From positions 57,798-121,797 of the forward strand of contig CALAGN010000033.1 of assembly GCA_937891785.1 (NCBI GenBank): DNA of 64,000 nt, given 5' to 3'. Position 1 is the first letter of the stretch. Each line of letters opens with the position of its first letter. The stretch comes from an uncultured Octadecabacter sp. Lineage in GTDB: Bacteria > Pseudomonadota > Alphaproteobacteria > Rhodobacterales > Rhodobacteraceae. The notes below the pieces were generated by a model. That model was not told the DNA's origin, did no database searches, and saw only the letters and a program-made list of their open reading frames with translations. The translations under genes were made by a program, and so were the position numbers. Below are positions 55,873 to 64,000 of the stretch, piece after piece.

Positions 55873-56401
55873 ACTGTCACCATTAGTCTTCTTGCCGCCG
55901 ATCGTCTTCGCCGCTCTTGCGGGTCTATTCGTGGCGGGCATGCAGCGCGAAAACAGCCAAGAGCTCCCCTCGGCCCTTGCTGGCCGTGCAGCGCCCGCGC
56001 TTGATGTGGTGTCATTGGGCGGTTTGCTAGAGCTGGACAGTGCGGTGCTTGCGGACGGCGAGTTAAAGCTGGTTAATTTCTGGGCAAGCTGGTGCGCGCC
56101 ATGCCGCGTGGAGCATCCCAATTTGACCGCACTCGCAGCCGAAGGCATCCCGATCTATGGCGTAAACTACAAAGATGCGCCTGCTAACGCCCTGTCTTTC
56201 CTCGATGAATTGGGCGATCCCTATACAGCGATCGGGGCCGATCCAGACGGCGCGACCTCGCTTGACTGGGGGGTCTACGGTGTGCCCGAAACATTCCTCG
56301 TGGACGGTGACGGCACAATCATCATGCGTGTCGCAGGGCCCGTAACACAGCGCGCGATCGAGTCCCGCCTGCGCCCTGCTATGGACGCGGCACTGCAGTG
56401 A
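55865..56401 (+). CDS. ccmG: Thiol:disulfide interchange protein CcmG/DsbE
   Basis: 178 aa. An N-terminal anchor (about 8-26) and a thioredoxin fold with WASWCAPCRVEHPN. It reduces apocytochrome cysteines in the periplasm. The ccm genes here are A, B, C, D, G; ccmE, F and H were not seen and must lie elsewhere. The phosphohexomutase gene overlaps its end. Confidence 0.95.
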   Translation: MAKLSPLVFLPPIVFAALAGLFVAGMQRENSQELPSALAGRAAPALDVVSLGGLLELDSAVLADGELKLVNFWASWCAPCRVEHPNLTALAAEGIPIYGVNYKDAPANALSFLDELGDPYTAIGADPDGATSLDWGVYGVPETFLVDGDGTIIMRVAGPVTQRAIESRLRPAMDAALQ

Positions 56402-57756
56402 ACGGGCCGCTCACTTGTTTCAAAAGCTATGATGTGCGCGGACGCCTTGGCGTTGAACTGGACGAAAGCATTGCCTACAGGATCGGGCGCGCTTTTGGGC
56501 AGGTTATCGGGCCCGGAACCTTTGTCACTGGGCGCGACGTGCGCGAAAGCTCGGCCAGTTTACAAGAGGCGTTGAATGCAGGTCTGATGGATGCGGGGTG
56601 CACCGCACTTGATATTGGCTTGTGTGGCACCGAAGAGGTCTATTTCGCCACCGACCATTTGCGCGCCGATGGTGGGCTAATGGTAACGGCCTCGCACAAT
56701 CCGATTGATTACAACGGGATAAAAATGGTCAGCGCAGGCGCGCGCCCGATCGCCGCCCAAACGGGGCTGGATGCGATCAAGGCACTGGCCGAAGCCGATG
56801 ATTTCGGACCCGCCAAGACCGGCGCGCGGGCCACCGCAAACCCGCGCGCTGATTTCGTGGCGCATGTAGCGGGTTACGTGGACCCAAAAGGGCTGCGCCC
56901 GCTGCGGGTGCTGGTGAATGCGGGCAATGGCGCCGCGGGGCCGACGTTTGACGCACTTGCCGATGCCTTGGACATGCCGTGGGACTGGCTGCGCATGCAC
57001 CATACGCCCGATGGCAGCTTTCCAAATGGGATACCCAACCCGCTTTTACCCGACAATCAACCCGCGACATCTGCTGCAGTTGTTGCAGAAAACGCCGACT
57101 TGGGCATCGCGTGGGATGGTGACTTTGATCGCTGCTTTTTCTTTGATGAAAAGGGCGCGTTTATCGACGGCGAATACGTGGTTGCCCTGCTGGCGCAGGC
57201 GTTCATGGCTAAAGAAGCGGGCGCAAGGATCGTGCATGATCCACGGGTCGTCTGGAATACGCAGGCCGTGATTGCGGCGGGTGGTGGACAGGCGATCGTG
57301 TCACGTACAGGCCATGCCCACCTTAAGGCGTTGATGCGGCAAACCGATGCGGCCTACGGCGGCGAGATGTCGGCGCACCACTATTTTCGCAGCTTCATGT
57401 ATTGCGATAGCGGCATGATCCCTGCGCTTCTTATCGCAGAACTGGTCGCCCGATCAGAGCAACCGCTGTCGCAGATGGTTGCGGATATGCGCGCGGCCTT
57501 CCCCTCGTCAGGCGAGATTAATTTCAAGATTGATGATGTTGACGGGGCGATTGCCGCGTTCGAGGCTGGCTATCTGAAAGATGCACAAACGTCGGATCGT
57601 CTGGACGGGCTAAGCCTTGATATGGGGCAATGGCGGGTCAATCTGCGGCGCTCCAATACCGAAAGCCTGCTGCGGTTGAACGTAGAAACCCGTGGTGATC
57701 GCGCGCTGCTCAACGAGAAAGTAAACGAAATCAGCGCGTTACTGCGAACCTTCTAA
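56398..57756 (+). CDS. Phosphomannomutase/phosphoglucomutase
   Basis: 452 aa from a GTG. The phosphoserine loop TASHNPIDYNGIK, metal site GDFDRCFFF and sugar-binding GGEMSAHHYF are all in order. It interconverts hexose 1- and 6-phosphates, giving GDP-mannose or UDP-glucose precursors for envelope glycans. It overlaps ccmG by 4 bp. Which sugar it prefers cannot be said; the glycosyltransferase at 4-5 kb is not linked. Confidence 0.93.
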   Translation: MNGPLTCFKSYDVRGRLGVELDESIAYRIGRAFGQVIGPGTFVTGRDVRESSASLQEALNAGLMDAGCTALDIGLCGTEEVYFATDHLRADGGLMVTASHNPIDYNGIKMVSAGARPIAAQTGLDAIKALAEADDFGPAKTGARATANPRADFVAHVAGYVDPKGLRPLRVLVNAGNGAAGPTFDALADALDMPWDWLRMHHTPDGSFPNGIPNPLLPDNQPATSAAVVAENADLGIAWDGDFDRCFFFDEKGAFIDGEYVVALLAQAFMAKEAGARIVHDPRVVWNTQAVIAAGGGQAIVSRTGHAHLKALMRQTDAAYGGEMSAHHYFRSFMYCDSGMIPALLIAELVARSEQPLSQMVADMRAAFPSSGEINFKIDDVDGAIAAFEAGYLKDAQTSDRLDGLSLDMGQWRVNLRRSNTESLLRLNVETRGDRALLNEKVNEISALLRTF

Positions 57757-57778
57757 GGCCTTCTGTTTCTGAAACTCT

Positions 57779-57810
57779 CGCCGGAGGCCGAAATCTGCGC
57801 GCAGATTTCG
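57779..57810. repeat. GCCTCCGGCG element joined to a 22-bp perfect palindrome
   Basis: 57779-57788 is the reverse complement of the first 10 bp of the element at 21336. Directly after it, 57789-57810 is a perfect palindrome with half-site CGAAATCTGCG. It lies just after the phosphohexomutase stop and before the acnA terminator, on the side where plus-strand transcription should end. It may act as a terminator or protein-binding site. Confidence 0.55.
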
Positions 57811-57834
57811 CTACATTTCCTTTACCTAAAGAAA

Positions 57835-57863
57835 ATGGCCCCCCGCGCGATGCAGGGGGCCAT
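57835..57863 (-). terminator. Intrinsic terminator of acnA
   Basis: ATGGCCCCC (57835-57843) pairs with GGGGGCCAT (57855-57863) over an 11-nt loop. On the minus strand the hairpin is followed by TTTCTTT. It sits 21 bp after the acnA stop, as expected for that gene. Confidence 0.75.
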
Positions 57864-57883
57864 TCATGTTCAATAACTGCCGT

Positions 57884-60571
57884 TTAGGCTACTTTGGCCA
57901 GATTGCGCAGCACGTAGTGCAGTACGCCGCCGTGTTCGACGTATTCGATCTCGATCGCCGTATCGATCCGGCACTTGAGCGTGATATTCTTGACGGTGCC
58001 ATCTGCCATCGTGATGGTGCAGGGGACCTCTTGCAGCGGTTTGATCGTATCAAGGCCGGAGATAGAAACGGTTTCTTCACCCGTCAGACCCAGTGATTTG
58101 CGGGTGTCGCCGCCCGTAAATTCAAACGGGATCACGCCCATGCCAACCAAGTTTGACCGGTGGATACGCTCAAAGCTTTCGGCGATCACGGCCTTGACGC
58201 CGAGCAGGGCCGTGCCCTTGGCCGCCCAGTCGCGCGATGATCCGGCGCCGTATTGCTCACCACCAAAGATCACCAGCGGTGTGCCCGCGTCCTGATAGGC
58301 CATGGCCGCGTCAAAGATGCTGGTCTGTTCGCCGTCGGGACCATTGGTATAGCCGCCTTCGATACCATCCAGCATTTCGTTCTTGATGCGGATGTTGGCG
58401 AATGTGCCGCGCATCATGATCTCGTGGTTACCACGACGCGACCCATACGAGTTGAATTCGCGCGGGGCAACTTGGCGTTCGGTTAGATACTTGCCGGCGG
58501 GGCTGGTCGTCGCAAATGACCCAGCAGGCGAGATGTGGTCGGTGGTGATCATATCGCCCAGAACTGCTAGAACTTTGGCATTTTCGAGGTTGGTGATCAC
58601 GCCGGGGTCTTTGCTCATCCCTTGGAAATAAGGCGGATTTTGCACATAGGTCGACGCCGCAGGCCAGTCGTAGGTTTCGCTGTCGGTGGTCTTAACGCCC
58701 TGCCATTTGTCGTCGCCTTTGAAGACGTCGGCGTATTTGCTTTGGAACGCCTCTCGGGTGACGGTTGCTTCGACCAGTTCGGCCACTTCTTGCGATGTGG
58801 GCCAGATGTCCTTCAGATAAACATCCTTGCCGTCTGGTGTTTGTGCAATCGGGTCCGTTGCAAGATTGATATCCATCGTGCCAGCCAAGGCATAGGCCAC
58901 AACCAGCGGCGGCGATGCCAAATAGTTGGCACGCACATCTGGCGAAATGCGCCCTTCAAAGTTGCGGTTGCCTGACAGAACAGAGGTCGCCACGAGGTCG
59001 CCTTCGTGGATCGCTTCGGAGATTTCCTTTTGCAGCGGGCCAGAGTTGCCGATGCAGGTCGTGCAGCCATAACCGACAAGGTTAAATCCGATTTTGTCGA
59101 GTTCCACTTGCAAGCCAGCGGCTTCCAAATACGCACTCACGACCTGTGACCCCGGCGCAAGGGATGTCTTCACCCAGGGCTTGCGGTTCAGGCCTAAGGC
59201 CGCGGCTTTTTGTGCCACCAACCCTGCGCCAATCATGACGTAGGGGTTGGATGTGTTGGTGCACGACGTGATCGAGGCGATCACGACTTTGCCGCTTTCC
59301 ATGGTGTAATCTTCGCCTGCAACGGCCACTTCTTTGCCCATCGGGCGCTTGAAGGTCTTGGCCATTTCCTGCGTGAACGCTTCTTTTGCGTTGGTCAGGA
59401 CAACGTAATCTTGCGGGCGTTTGGGGCCGGAAATCGCCGGAACGATGCCTGCCATATCAAGGTGCAGCGTGTCGGTATAGATCGGTGCATAGTCATCGCC
59501 ACGCCACAAACCGTTTTCCTTGGCATAGGCTTCGACCAGTGCAATCCGGTCTTCGTCGCGACCCGTGTTGCGCAGGTAACGCAGGGTTTCGCCGTCAATC
59601 GGGAAGAAGCCACATGTCGCGCCGTATTCCGGTGCCATGTTGGCGATTGTCGCGCGGTCGGCCAGTGGCAGATGATCAAGACCTTCGCCGTAAAATTCGA
59701 CGAATTTGCCAACAACACCTTTGGCGCGCAGCAACTCGACGACTTTCAGCACAAGATCAGTGCCCGTCGTGCCTTCCATCATCCGGCCTGTCAGTTCAAA
59801 GCCGATCACTTCGGGGATCAGCATCGAAATCGGCTGACCCAGCATCGCGGCCTCGGCCTCGATCCCGCCAACGCCCCAGCCCAGAACAGCCATGCCGTTG
59901 ACCATCGTGGTATGGCTGTCGGTGCCGACAAGTGTATCAGGATAGGCGACCTGTTCGCCGCTCTGATCCGTATCGGTCCAGACGGTTTGCGCCAGATACT
60001 CAAGGTTCACCTGATGGCAGATGCCGGTGCCTGGGGGAACAACGCGGAAGTTGTTGAACGCCGACTGGCCCCATTTCAGGAAGGTATACCGTTCCATGTT
60101 GCGTTCGTATTCACGGTCCACGTTCATCTGGAACGCGCGCGGGTTGCCAAATTCGTCAATCATCACTGAGTGGTCGATGACCAGATCGACAGGGTTCAGC
60201 GGGTTAATCTGTTCGGCCTTGCCACCAAGGGCGACAATTCCGTCACGCATCGCTGCAAGGTCAACAACGGCTGGCACGCCGGTGAAATCCTGCATCAGTA
60301 CGCGGGCAGGGCGGTAGGCGATCTCGCGCGGGTTCTGCCCGCCTTGGGCACCCCACTGGGCAAACGCCTTGATGTCGTCAACGCTGACAGTCTTACCGTC
60401 TTCAAAGCGCAGCATGTTTTCCAGCACCACTTTAAGGGCGGCGGGCAAGCGCGAGAAATCGCCAAGGCCCGCGTCCTGCGCGGCGTTGATAGAATAATAA
60501 GCGATGCTTTGGTCGCCAACGGTCAGTGTCTTGCGGGTTTTCGCGGTATCATGGCCAACTGTGATGGGCAT
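57884..60571 (-). CDS. acnA: Aconitate hydratase A
   Basis: 895 aa from ATG 60571 (AAAGGGA upstream; frame open to 60637). The iron-sulfur cysteines are in SCTNTSNP and GCTTCIGNSG, and the C-terminal swivel domain has GAGSSRDWAAKGT. It isomerises citrate to isocitrate in the TCA cycle. A GTATAC-containing site lies upstream at 60657. Confidence 0.97.
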   Translation of the reverse strand: MPITVGHDTAKTRKTLTVGDQSIAYYSINAAQDAGLGDFSRLPAALKVVLENMLRFEDGKTVSVDDIKAFAQWGAQGGQNPREIAYRPARVLMQDFTGVPAVVDLAAMRDGIVALGGKAEQINPLNPVDLVIDHSVMIDEFGNPRAFQMNVDREYERNMERYTFLKWGQSAFNNFRVVPPGTGICHQVNLEYLAQTVWTDTDQSGEQVAYPDTLVGTDSHTTMVNGMAVLGWGVGGIEAEAAMLGQPISMLIPEVIGFELTGRMMEGTTGTDLVLKVVELLRAKGVVGKFVEFYGEGLDHLPLADRATIANMAPEYGATCGFFPIDGETLRYLRNTGRDEDRIALVEAYAKENGLWRGDDYAPIYTDTLHLDMAGIVPAISGPKRPQDYVVLTNAKEAFTQEMAKTFKRPMGKEVAVAGEDYTMESGKVVIASITSCTNTSNPYVMIGAGLVAQKAAALGLNRKPWVKTSLAPGSQVVSAYLEAAGLQVELDKIGFNLVGYGCTTCIGNSGPLQKEISEAIHEGDLVATSVLSGNRNFEGRISPDVRANYLASPPLVVAYALAGTMDINLATDPIAQTPDGKDVYLKDIWPTSQEVAELVEATVTREAFQSKYADVFKGDDKWQGVKTTDSETYDWPAASTYVQNPPYFQGMSKDPGVITNLENAKVLAVLGDMITTDHISPAGSFATTSPAGKYLTERQVAPREFNSYGSRRGNHEIMMRGTFANIRIKNEMLDGIEGGYTNGPDGEQTSIFDAAMAYQDAGTPLVIFGGEQYGAGSSRDWAAKGTALLGVKAVIAESFERIHRSNLVGMGVIPFEFTGGDTRKSLGLTGEETVSISGLDTIKPLQEVPCTITMADGTVKNITLKCRIDTAIEIEYVEHGGVLHYVLRNLAKVA

Positions 60572-60656
60572 AATGGTCCCTTTCATAACGGGGTTGGAGG
60601 GATGTTGCTGTGCTTTTGCCCCATGCCGAACGGGCATTCAAGAGGGGTGACTGCTT

Positions 60657-60666
60657 TTGTATACCA
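60657..60666. promoter_or_regulatory. Candidate GntR-like half-palindrome TTGTATACCA
   Basis: TTGTATACCA is a near-palindrome centred on GTATAC, 86-95 bp upstream of the acnA start and about 160 bp upstream of the divergent DUF1223 gene. TGGTATACMA-type sites are known for GntR-family regulators of central metabolism in proteobacteria. A single weak match, offered only as a lead. Confidence 0.25.
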
Positions 60667-60819
60667 TTGCACACAATCTTTTCCAAGAGGTGTTCTGCGC
60701 CAAATTTGCCCCGCTCGGGCGGGAATGCGCGAAATTGTGACATGAACTTCCCGATTGGTTGATTGGCCATGTGATGGGCGCTGGGTTAGAATGGACAATG
60801 GTCATCAAACGGGGTTACG

Positions 60820-61515
60820 ATGCGCAAGGCTTTCTTCATGCTCGGCTGGCTTATCGGAGTTGCTTGCAGCAGCGTCGCGTCAGCCCAGAACGGCCCGGTT
60901 GTCGTGGAGCTATTTACCTCGCAGGGATGTTCGTCTTGCCCCCCCGCTGACGAATTGCTGCATGACCTCGCCGGACGTGACGGCGTGATCGCCTTATCGC
61001 TGCATGTGGATTACTGGGACTATATTGGCTGGACCGACAGCTTTGGCGATCCGATGCATACCGCGCGTCAGCGGCGTTACGGCGCGGTGGCGGGGCACCG
61101 CTCGATTTACACCCCGCAGTTTATAATTGGCGGACAGGTTCATGTGGTCGGGGCCAAAGCGATGGATGTGGTCGACGCAGTCGGCGCGCAACGGGCCCAG
61201 CCAAGCGGAATGGCGCTGCAAATCGCACGCAGCGGAGATCGGCTCGCGATTGCCGCCACTGCGACATCGGCGCAGCCTGTGATTGTTCAGGTTGCGCGCT
61301 ATACCCCCCAAGAAAGCGTGCGCATTGGTCGCGGCGAAAATGCGGGCCTCGAAATTTCCTATGTCAATATCGTCACAGACTGGCGCACGGTAGGTGAATG
61401 GGACGGGCGGGCCCCTTTGGATATGCAAACAACCGTGCGTGGCAATGCGCCGGTGGTTGTTATCTTGCAAGAACGCGGCCCGGGTCGCATTCTGGCGGCG
61501 GCTGAATTGCGATAA
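60820..61515 (+). CDS. DUF1223 secreted thioredoxin-like protein
   Basis: 231 aa. A signal peptide ends near Ala-Ser-Ala-Gln (about 22), then VVELFTSQGCSSCPPADELL gives the thioredoxin-like CxxC motif, and YTPQFIIGGQVHVVGA follows. The family is periplasmic and of unknown substrate. It ends convergently with the fliG-like gene, 22 bp apart. Confidence 0.88.
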   Translation: MRKAFFMLGWLIGVACSSVASAQNGPVVVELFTSQGCSSCPPADELLHDLAGRDGVIALSLHVDYWDYIGWTDSFGDPMHTARQRRYGAVAGHRSIYTPQFIIGGQVHVVGAKAMDVVDAVGAQRAQPSGMALQIARSGDRLAIAATATSAQPVIVQVARYTPQESVRIGRGENAGLEISYVNIVTDWRTVGEWDGRAPLDMQTTVRGNAPVVVILQERGPGRILAAAELR

Positions 61516-61537
61516 TACGCGGCGCCACTTTTCCTCC

Positions 61538-62566
61538 TCACTCTTCTTCCTCGGGGCTGATTAGCACGATTTCACCGGCATCTGCAGCCGCACGTATGGC
61601 ACCAACGACCGCTGACATGGCCGCCTCTCCGTCGGATTTTTTCACCTTGCCGCGTTCGCTGATTTCTTCACGCAGCGAATCCGCCATGCGTTGCGACATG
61701 TTTGACAGAACGAAGTCGGCACTTTCTGCGTCAGGTCCGCCTGCGGTCTGCGCCACGGCAAGGGCGGTGATAAGATCGGCGTTTTCGACGTTGCGGATGA
61801 CCTTGGGAACATCGCTCACCATAAGGCGGGCAGGGATATCGGGGAAAGTAAAGATCGCCTTGCGCACATCATCGGCAAAGCTTGAATCGTCGTCGTTAAG
61901 GCCCGCGAGTACAGAATTGCGCGTTGCTGCCCCTACGGAATTGAGGATTGCACCTACCCGTTGCACGGGAGGCTGAGAAAAAACCGGAGCCAGAACGCCC
62001 GCGTATTGGCTAGCCAGCGCCTGACCAATGCACGCGACGGCGCTGGGTGTAATCGCACTGGTGCGCGAAATGGCATAGGCGATCCGGCGGGCCCGTTCCC
62101 CCGGCACAAGGCCCAGCAGTTCGGCGGCTTTAGCGACGGGCAGTTTCGACATTAGCACCGCGCAAACCTCAAGCGCTTCGGCCTCGGCGATGGGACGCAG
62201 GTCTTGCGGTGATAGGGCCATAACCTGCGCCCAAGGATCGCCACCTTGGGTTTTTGATGCTTCTTGGCGTATTTTGGCGGCAGCGGCAGGGCTGATTTGC
62301 CCATCCAGCGCGGTCAGCGCATTTTCAACGCCGCCGGGCGCGGTTAATGCAACCGCCTCAAGGTCGCGGGCGAATTCGGCGACAACCTGCAGTAGTGTCG
62401 CGCGATCGACAGTGCGCATTGCTCCCAATTCGCGGGTCAGGCGCAGTTGTGTTTCCTCGGGCAGGGACGACAGGGCAAGGCGTTGACCGCCCGCCAAAAG
62501 CATCTGAACAACCATTGCAGCCTTGCGACTGCGGCTATGAGAAAGAGAATCGTCCATCAGGGTCAT
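61538..62566 (-). CDS. FliG-like flagellar motor switch protein, isolated gene
   Basis: 342 aa from ATG 62566 (a TTG at 62578 is an alternative). N-terminal and middle domains precede a C-terminal domain with FTFPDIPARLMVSDVPKVIRNVENADLITAL and FVLSNMSQRMADSLREEI, the FliG pattern. FliG links the flagellar ring to the motor. No other flagellar gene is in the window, and the N-terminal half is weakly conserved. It may be the genome's only FliG or a diverged spare copy. Confidence 0.78.
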   Translation of the reverse strand: MTLMDDSLSHSRSRKAAMVVQMLLAGGQRLALSSLPEETQLRLTRELGAMRTVDRATLLQVVAEFARDLEAVALTAPGGVENALTALDGQISPAAAAKIRQEASKTQGGDPWAQVMALSPQDLRPIAEAEALEVCAVLMSKLPVAKAAELLGLVPGERARRIAYAISRTSAITPSAVACIGQALASQYAGVLAPVFSQPPVQRVGAILNSVGAATRNSVLAGLNDDDSSFADDVRKAIFTFPDIPARLMVSDVPKVIRNVENADLITALAVAQTAGGPDAESADFVLSNMSQRMADSLREEISERGKVKKSDGEAAMSAVVGAIRAAADAGEIVLISPEEEE

Positions 62567-62651
62567 CGCACCATCCAAGTTTGGAGTGCGGCCATATCAG
62601 CACAAATTTATTAACGAACCGTAAGATCGGCCCGGCCTTGCGCGGGATAAC

Positions 62652-63143
62652 TCAGGCGCGCGGGCGGGTGAATCTTACAGACATATCTTGTAGATAGTTA
62701 AGCAGCTCGTCGCCCATCCCGTCCTTATGCGCGGTGAGAAGGTGAAGCTCGGCTAGTGCGCTTTCAAGGTAGGCAATTTCGTCATCAGTAAATTCGCGAT
62801 CCGGGCGCGCGAACCCTGCAACGCTTCGGCTACCATTTTCATCAATGGCGCTTGCAATGCCAAAATTCAAACCAAACTTTTTCGATTGAGCAATGATCCC
62901 AGCCTCATCCGTTTCTTCAAGTTCGCTCCACCTTATGGCGCCAACTTCGGAAAAGCCCCAGCGGACAATCGGGTCCTTCATCACCATGCCCTGTTCGGAA
63001 TAGCGATCAATCCACGCCTTGGGATAAGTCTGAAACAGAAAATCCGGCGTTGTGAACCGGATATGAAAAGCAATCGCAAACCCCGACGGGCTGGCCGCCT
63101 GAAGGTTGGTAAGGATGCGCCCAACGTCTTCTTTTTTTTCCAT
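62652..63143 (-). CDS. LuxR-type autoinducer-binding protein without DNA-binding domain
   Basis: 163 aa, lacking the C-terminal HTH. The AHL-pocket residues fall at TraR-like spacing: Trp44, Tyr48, Asp57 and Trp72 (steps of 4, 9 and 15). The protein ends after NYLQDMSVRFTRPRA. Only 85 bp separate it from the fliG-like start, too little for a decayed HTH, so this is a complete short protein and not a recent frameshift. It is divergent from a full LuxR regulator 142 bp away that shares the same signature. It may bind ligand or the partner regulator. Confidence 0.82.
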   Translation of the reverse strand: MEKKEDVGRILTNLQAASPSGFAIAFHIRFTTPDFLFQTYPKAWIDRYSEQGMVMKDPIVRWGFSEVGAIRWSELEETDEAGIIAQSKKFGLNFGIASAIDENGSRSVAGFARPDREFTDDEIAYLESALAELHLLTAHKDGMGDELLNYLQDMSVRFTRPRA

Positions 63144-63285
63144 GGCGGCTTTGCTACTCGCTTTTAGGTTGCCTGTTTTAATTCACCTGCAATAGTATGG
63201 CTAAGCGGGCGTATCACATAAGTTTGTAGGCGTTTAATATTAATAACAACTGGAAATTTCTGATACCTAGATTTACGGGGGTGAC

Positions 63286-63894
63286 ATGACTGGTTTGATT
63301 AGTCCGGCAGATGTTGCTGCGATAGCGCCAGCGGGCTATTATATCGCATTACGGATCGGTTTTGCTTTCCCGTTGGAGGAGCAGAACGCGCTGCCTGCCG
63401 ACTGGGTGGAACACTACACGACACAGCGTTTCATGCTGCATGATCCGGTGATTCGCTGGATGTATACCAACACTGGCGCCATTCGCTGGAGCGAGATCGA
63501 CCTTGATGATCCGATGCGCGTTATGCAGCAGGCGCACGCGTTTGGGTTGCGGTTTGGTTGTGCGATCGCGTGTTTTGACGGTAATGCCGAAGGGCAACGA
63601 TCATTTGGATCATTTGTGCGAAGAGATCGCGAATTTGAGGGCCCCGAAATTGCCGTTCTGCGGGCCTACGTTTCGCGCCTGCATTACGATAAGGCCCCGC
63701 CAACCAACCTAACCAAGGCCGAGATTGTTGCATTGCGCATGGTCAAGGAAGGACTGCGCCTCAAGGAGATCGCACACGAGATTGGTGTGTCCGAAGGGGC
63801 GATCAAGCAGCGACTGCGCAATGCCAAGCTTAAGCTTGGCGCAAAAACCAGTGCGCAAGCGGCTGCGGTCGCCAGCGAGTTTGGGCTGATTTAG
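63286..63894 (+). CDS. LuxR-family transcriptional regulator (autoinducer-binding + HTH)
   Basis: 202 aa. The ligand domain has Trp40, Tyr44, Asp53 and Trp68, the TraR-type pocket at spacing 4/9/15. The HTH (about 142-202) reads LTKAEIVALRMVKEGLRLKEIAHEIGVSEGAIKQRL, the GerE/LuxR form. GGGGGTGAC precedes the ATG. No luxI synthase lies in the window, so it is a LuxR solo here or responds to a signal made elsewhere. It shares its promoter region with the HTH-less relative. Confidence 0.9.
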   Translation: MTGLISPADVAAIAPAGYYIALRIGFAFPLEEQNALPADWVEHYTTQRFMLHDPVIRWMYTNTGAIRWSEIDLDDPMRVMQQAHAFGLRFGCAIACFDGNAEGQRSFGSFVRRDREFEGPEIAVLRAYVSRLHYDKAPPTNLTKAEIVALRMVKEGLRLKEIAHEIGVSEGAIKQRLRNAKLKLGAKTSAQAAAVASEFGLI

Positions 63895-64000
63895 CTTAGC
63901 GCGGAGCCAATTCGTGGCTAAAATGTGGCGCAACGCAGGATTGTAGTTATACCTCTCCTACCCCAAAACCCGAACTTTTTCATGAGTTATGACGCGGAAA

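Noticed and set aside
59210..60169. 319-codon open frame antisense to acnA
   Set aside because: Shadow frame with no recognisable domain; acnA is intact.
63905..63919. AGCCA-ATTCG-TGGCT hairpin after the LuxR gene
   Set aside because: A 5-bp stem with no T run; too weak to call a terminator.
63982..64000. Possible gene start (ATG AGT TAT GAC GCG GAA) at the right edge
   Set aside because: Only six codons, with no ribosome site visible, so it cannot be supported.

Overview
The window is a gene-dense chromosomal segment (about 60-65 protein genes, no gene-free gap over 300 bp) from an alphaproteobacterium of the order Rhodobacterales, most likely the Roseobacter group. The evidence is gene content and order (coaX-rnj after birA; yfgM-bamB-der; secDF-Mth938-ccmABCDG; tatABC next to a DUF815 ATPase), Roseobacter-type protein families (Hint-domain protein, GcdH-type acyl-CoA dehydrogenase, paired LuxR-type proteins), moderately high GC, and a GCCTCCGGCG-containing intergenic element. 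The genus cannot be fixed from the sequence alone. No rRNA, tRNA, IS element, prophage or CRISPR array was seen.

Layout. 0-2.5 kb: birA tail, coaX, RNase J, ending in a bidirectional terminator. 2.6-8.4 kb, minus strand: DEAD-box helicase, a glycosyltransferase, a small secreted CxxC protein, prfC and a Hint-domain protein. 8.6-11.2 kb: an SDR lacking the usual catalytic residues, a lone ABC ATPase, and a YafY/WYL regulator. 11.3-13.9 kb: tatABC plus a DUF815 ATPase. 13.9-24.4 kb: a long minus-strand run, read as alr-mlaE-mlaF-pqiA-like-radA-cvpA-purF-hypothetical-SDR-surE-pcm-nlpD. 24.5-27.1 kb: an accessory insertion between dnaB and alr, holding a truncated agmatine deiminase, a membrane-anchored ClpP-like protein and a multi-pass coiled-coil protein. 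27.1-30.6 kb: dnaB, pyrE, pyrC. 30.7-36.4 kb: two hypotheticals, gcdH, an Atm1-type exporter and a Bcr/CflA pump. 36.4-41.3 kb: an RND efflux pair with a palindromic operator but no local regulator. 41.5-45.1 kb: yfgM-like, bamB, der. 45.1-48.4 kb: TspO-like protein, a DUF2235 hydrolase that appears to use a CTG start, and serS. 48.6-57.8 kb: yajC, a free-standing SecD-head-like protein, secD, secF, tauE-like, Mth938-like, ccmABCDG and a phosphohexomutase. 57.9-63.9 kb: acnA, a DUF1223 protein, a lone fliG-like gene, and a divergent pair of LuxR-type proteins, one of which has no DNA-binding domain.

How it fits together. Most of the window is housekeeping: protein export (Tat, SecDF-YajC), outer-membrane assembly and lipid transport (BamB, MlaEF), cytochrome c maturation, pyrimidine and purine synthesis, replication and repair (DnaB, RadA), translation (PrfC, SerS, Der) and RNA decay (RNase J, DEAD-box helicase). 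The relative orientation of tatABC / DUF815-nlpD-pcm-surE and serS / yajC-secDF suggests one large inversion of an alphaproteobacterial export/serS block. The most unusual elements are the ClpP-like/coiled-coil membrane pair between dnaB and alr, the SecD-head paralogue inside the sec cluster, the DNA-binding-domain-less LuxR homologue facing a complete LuxR, and the apparent CTG start of the DUF2235 gene.
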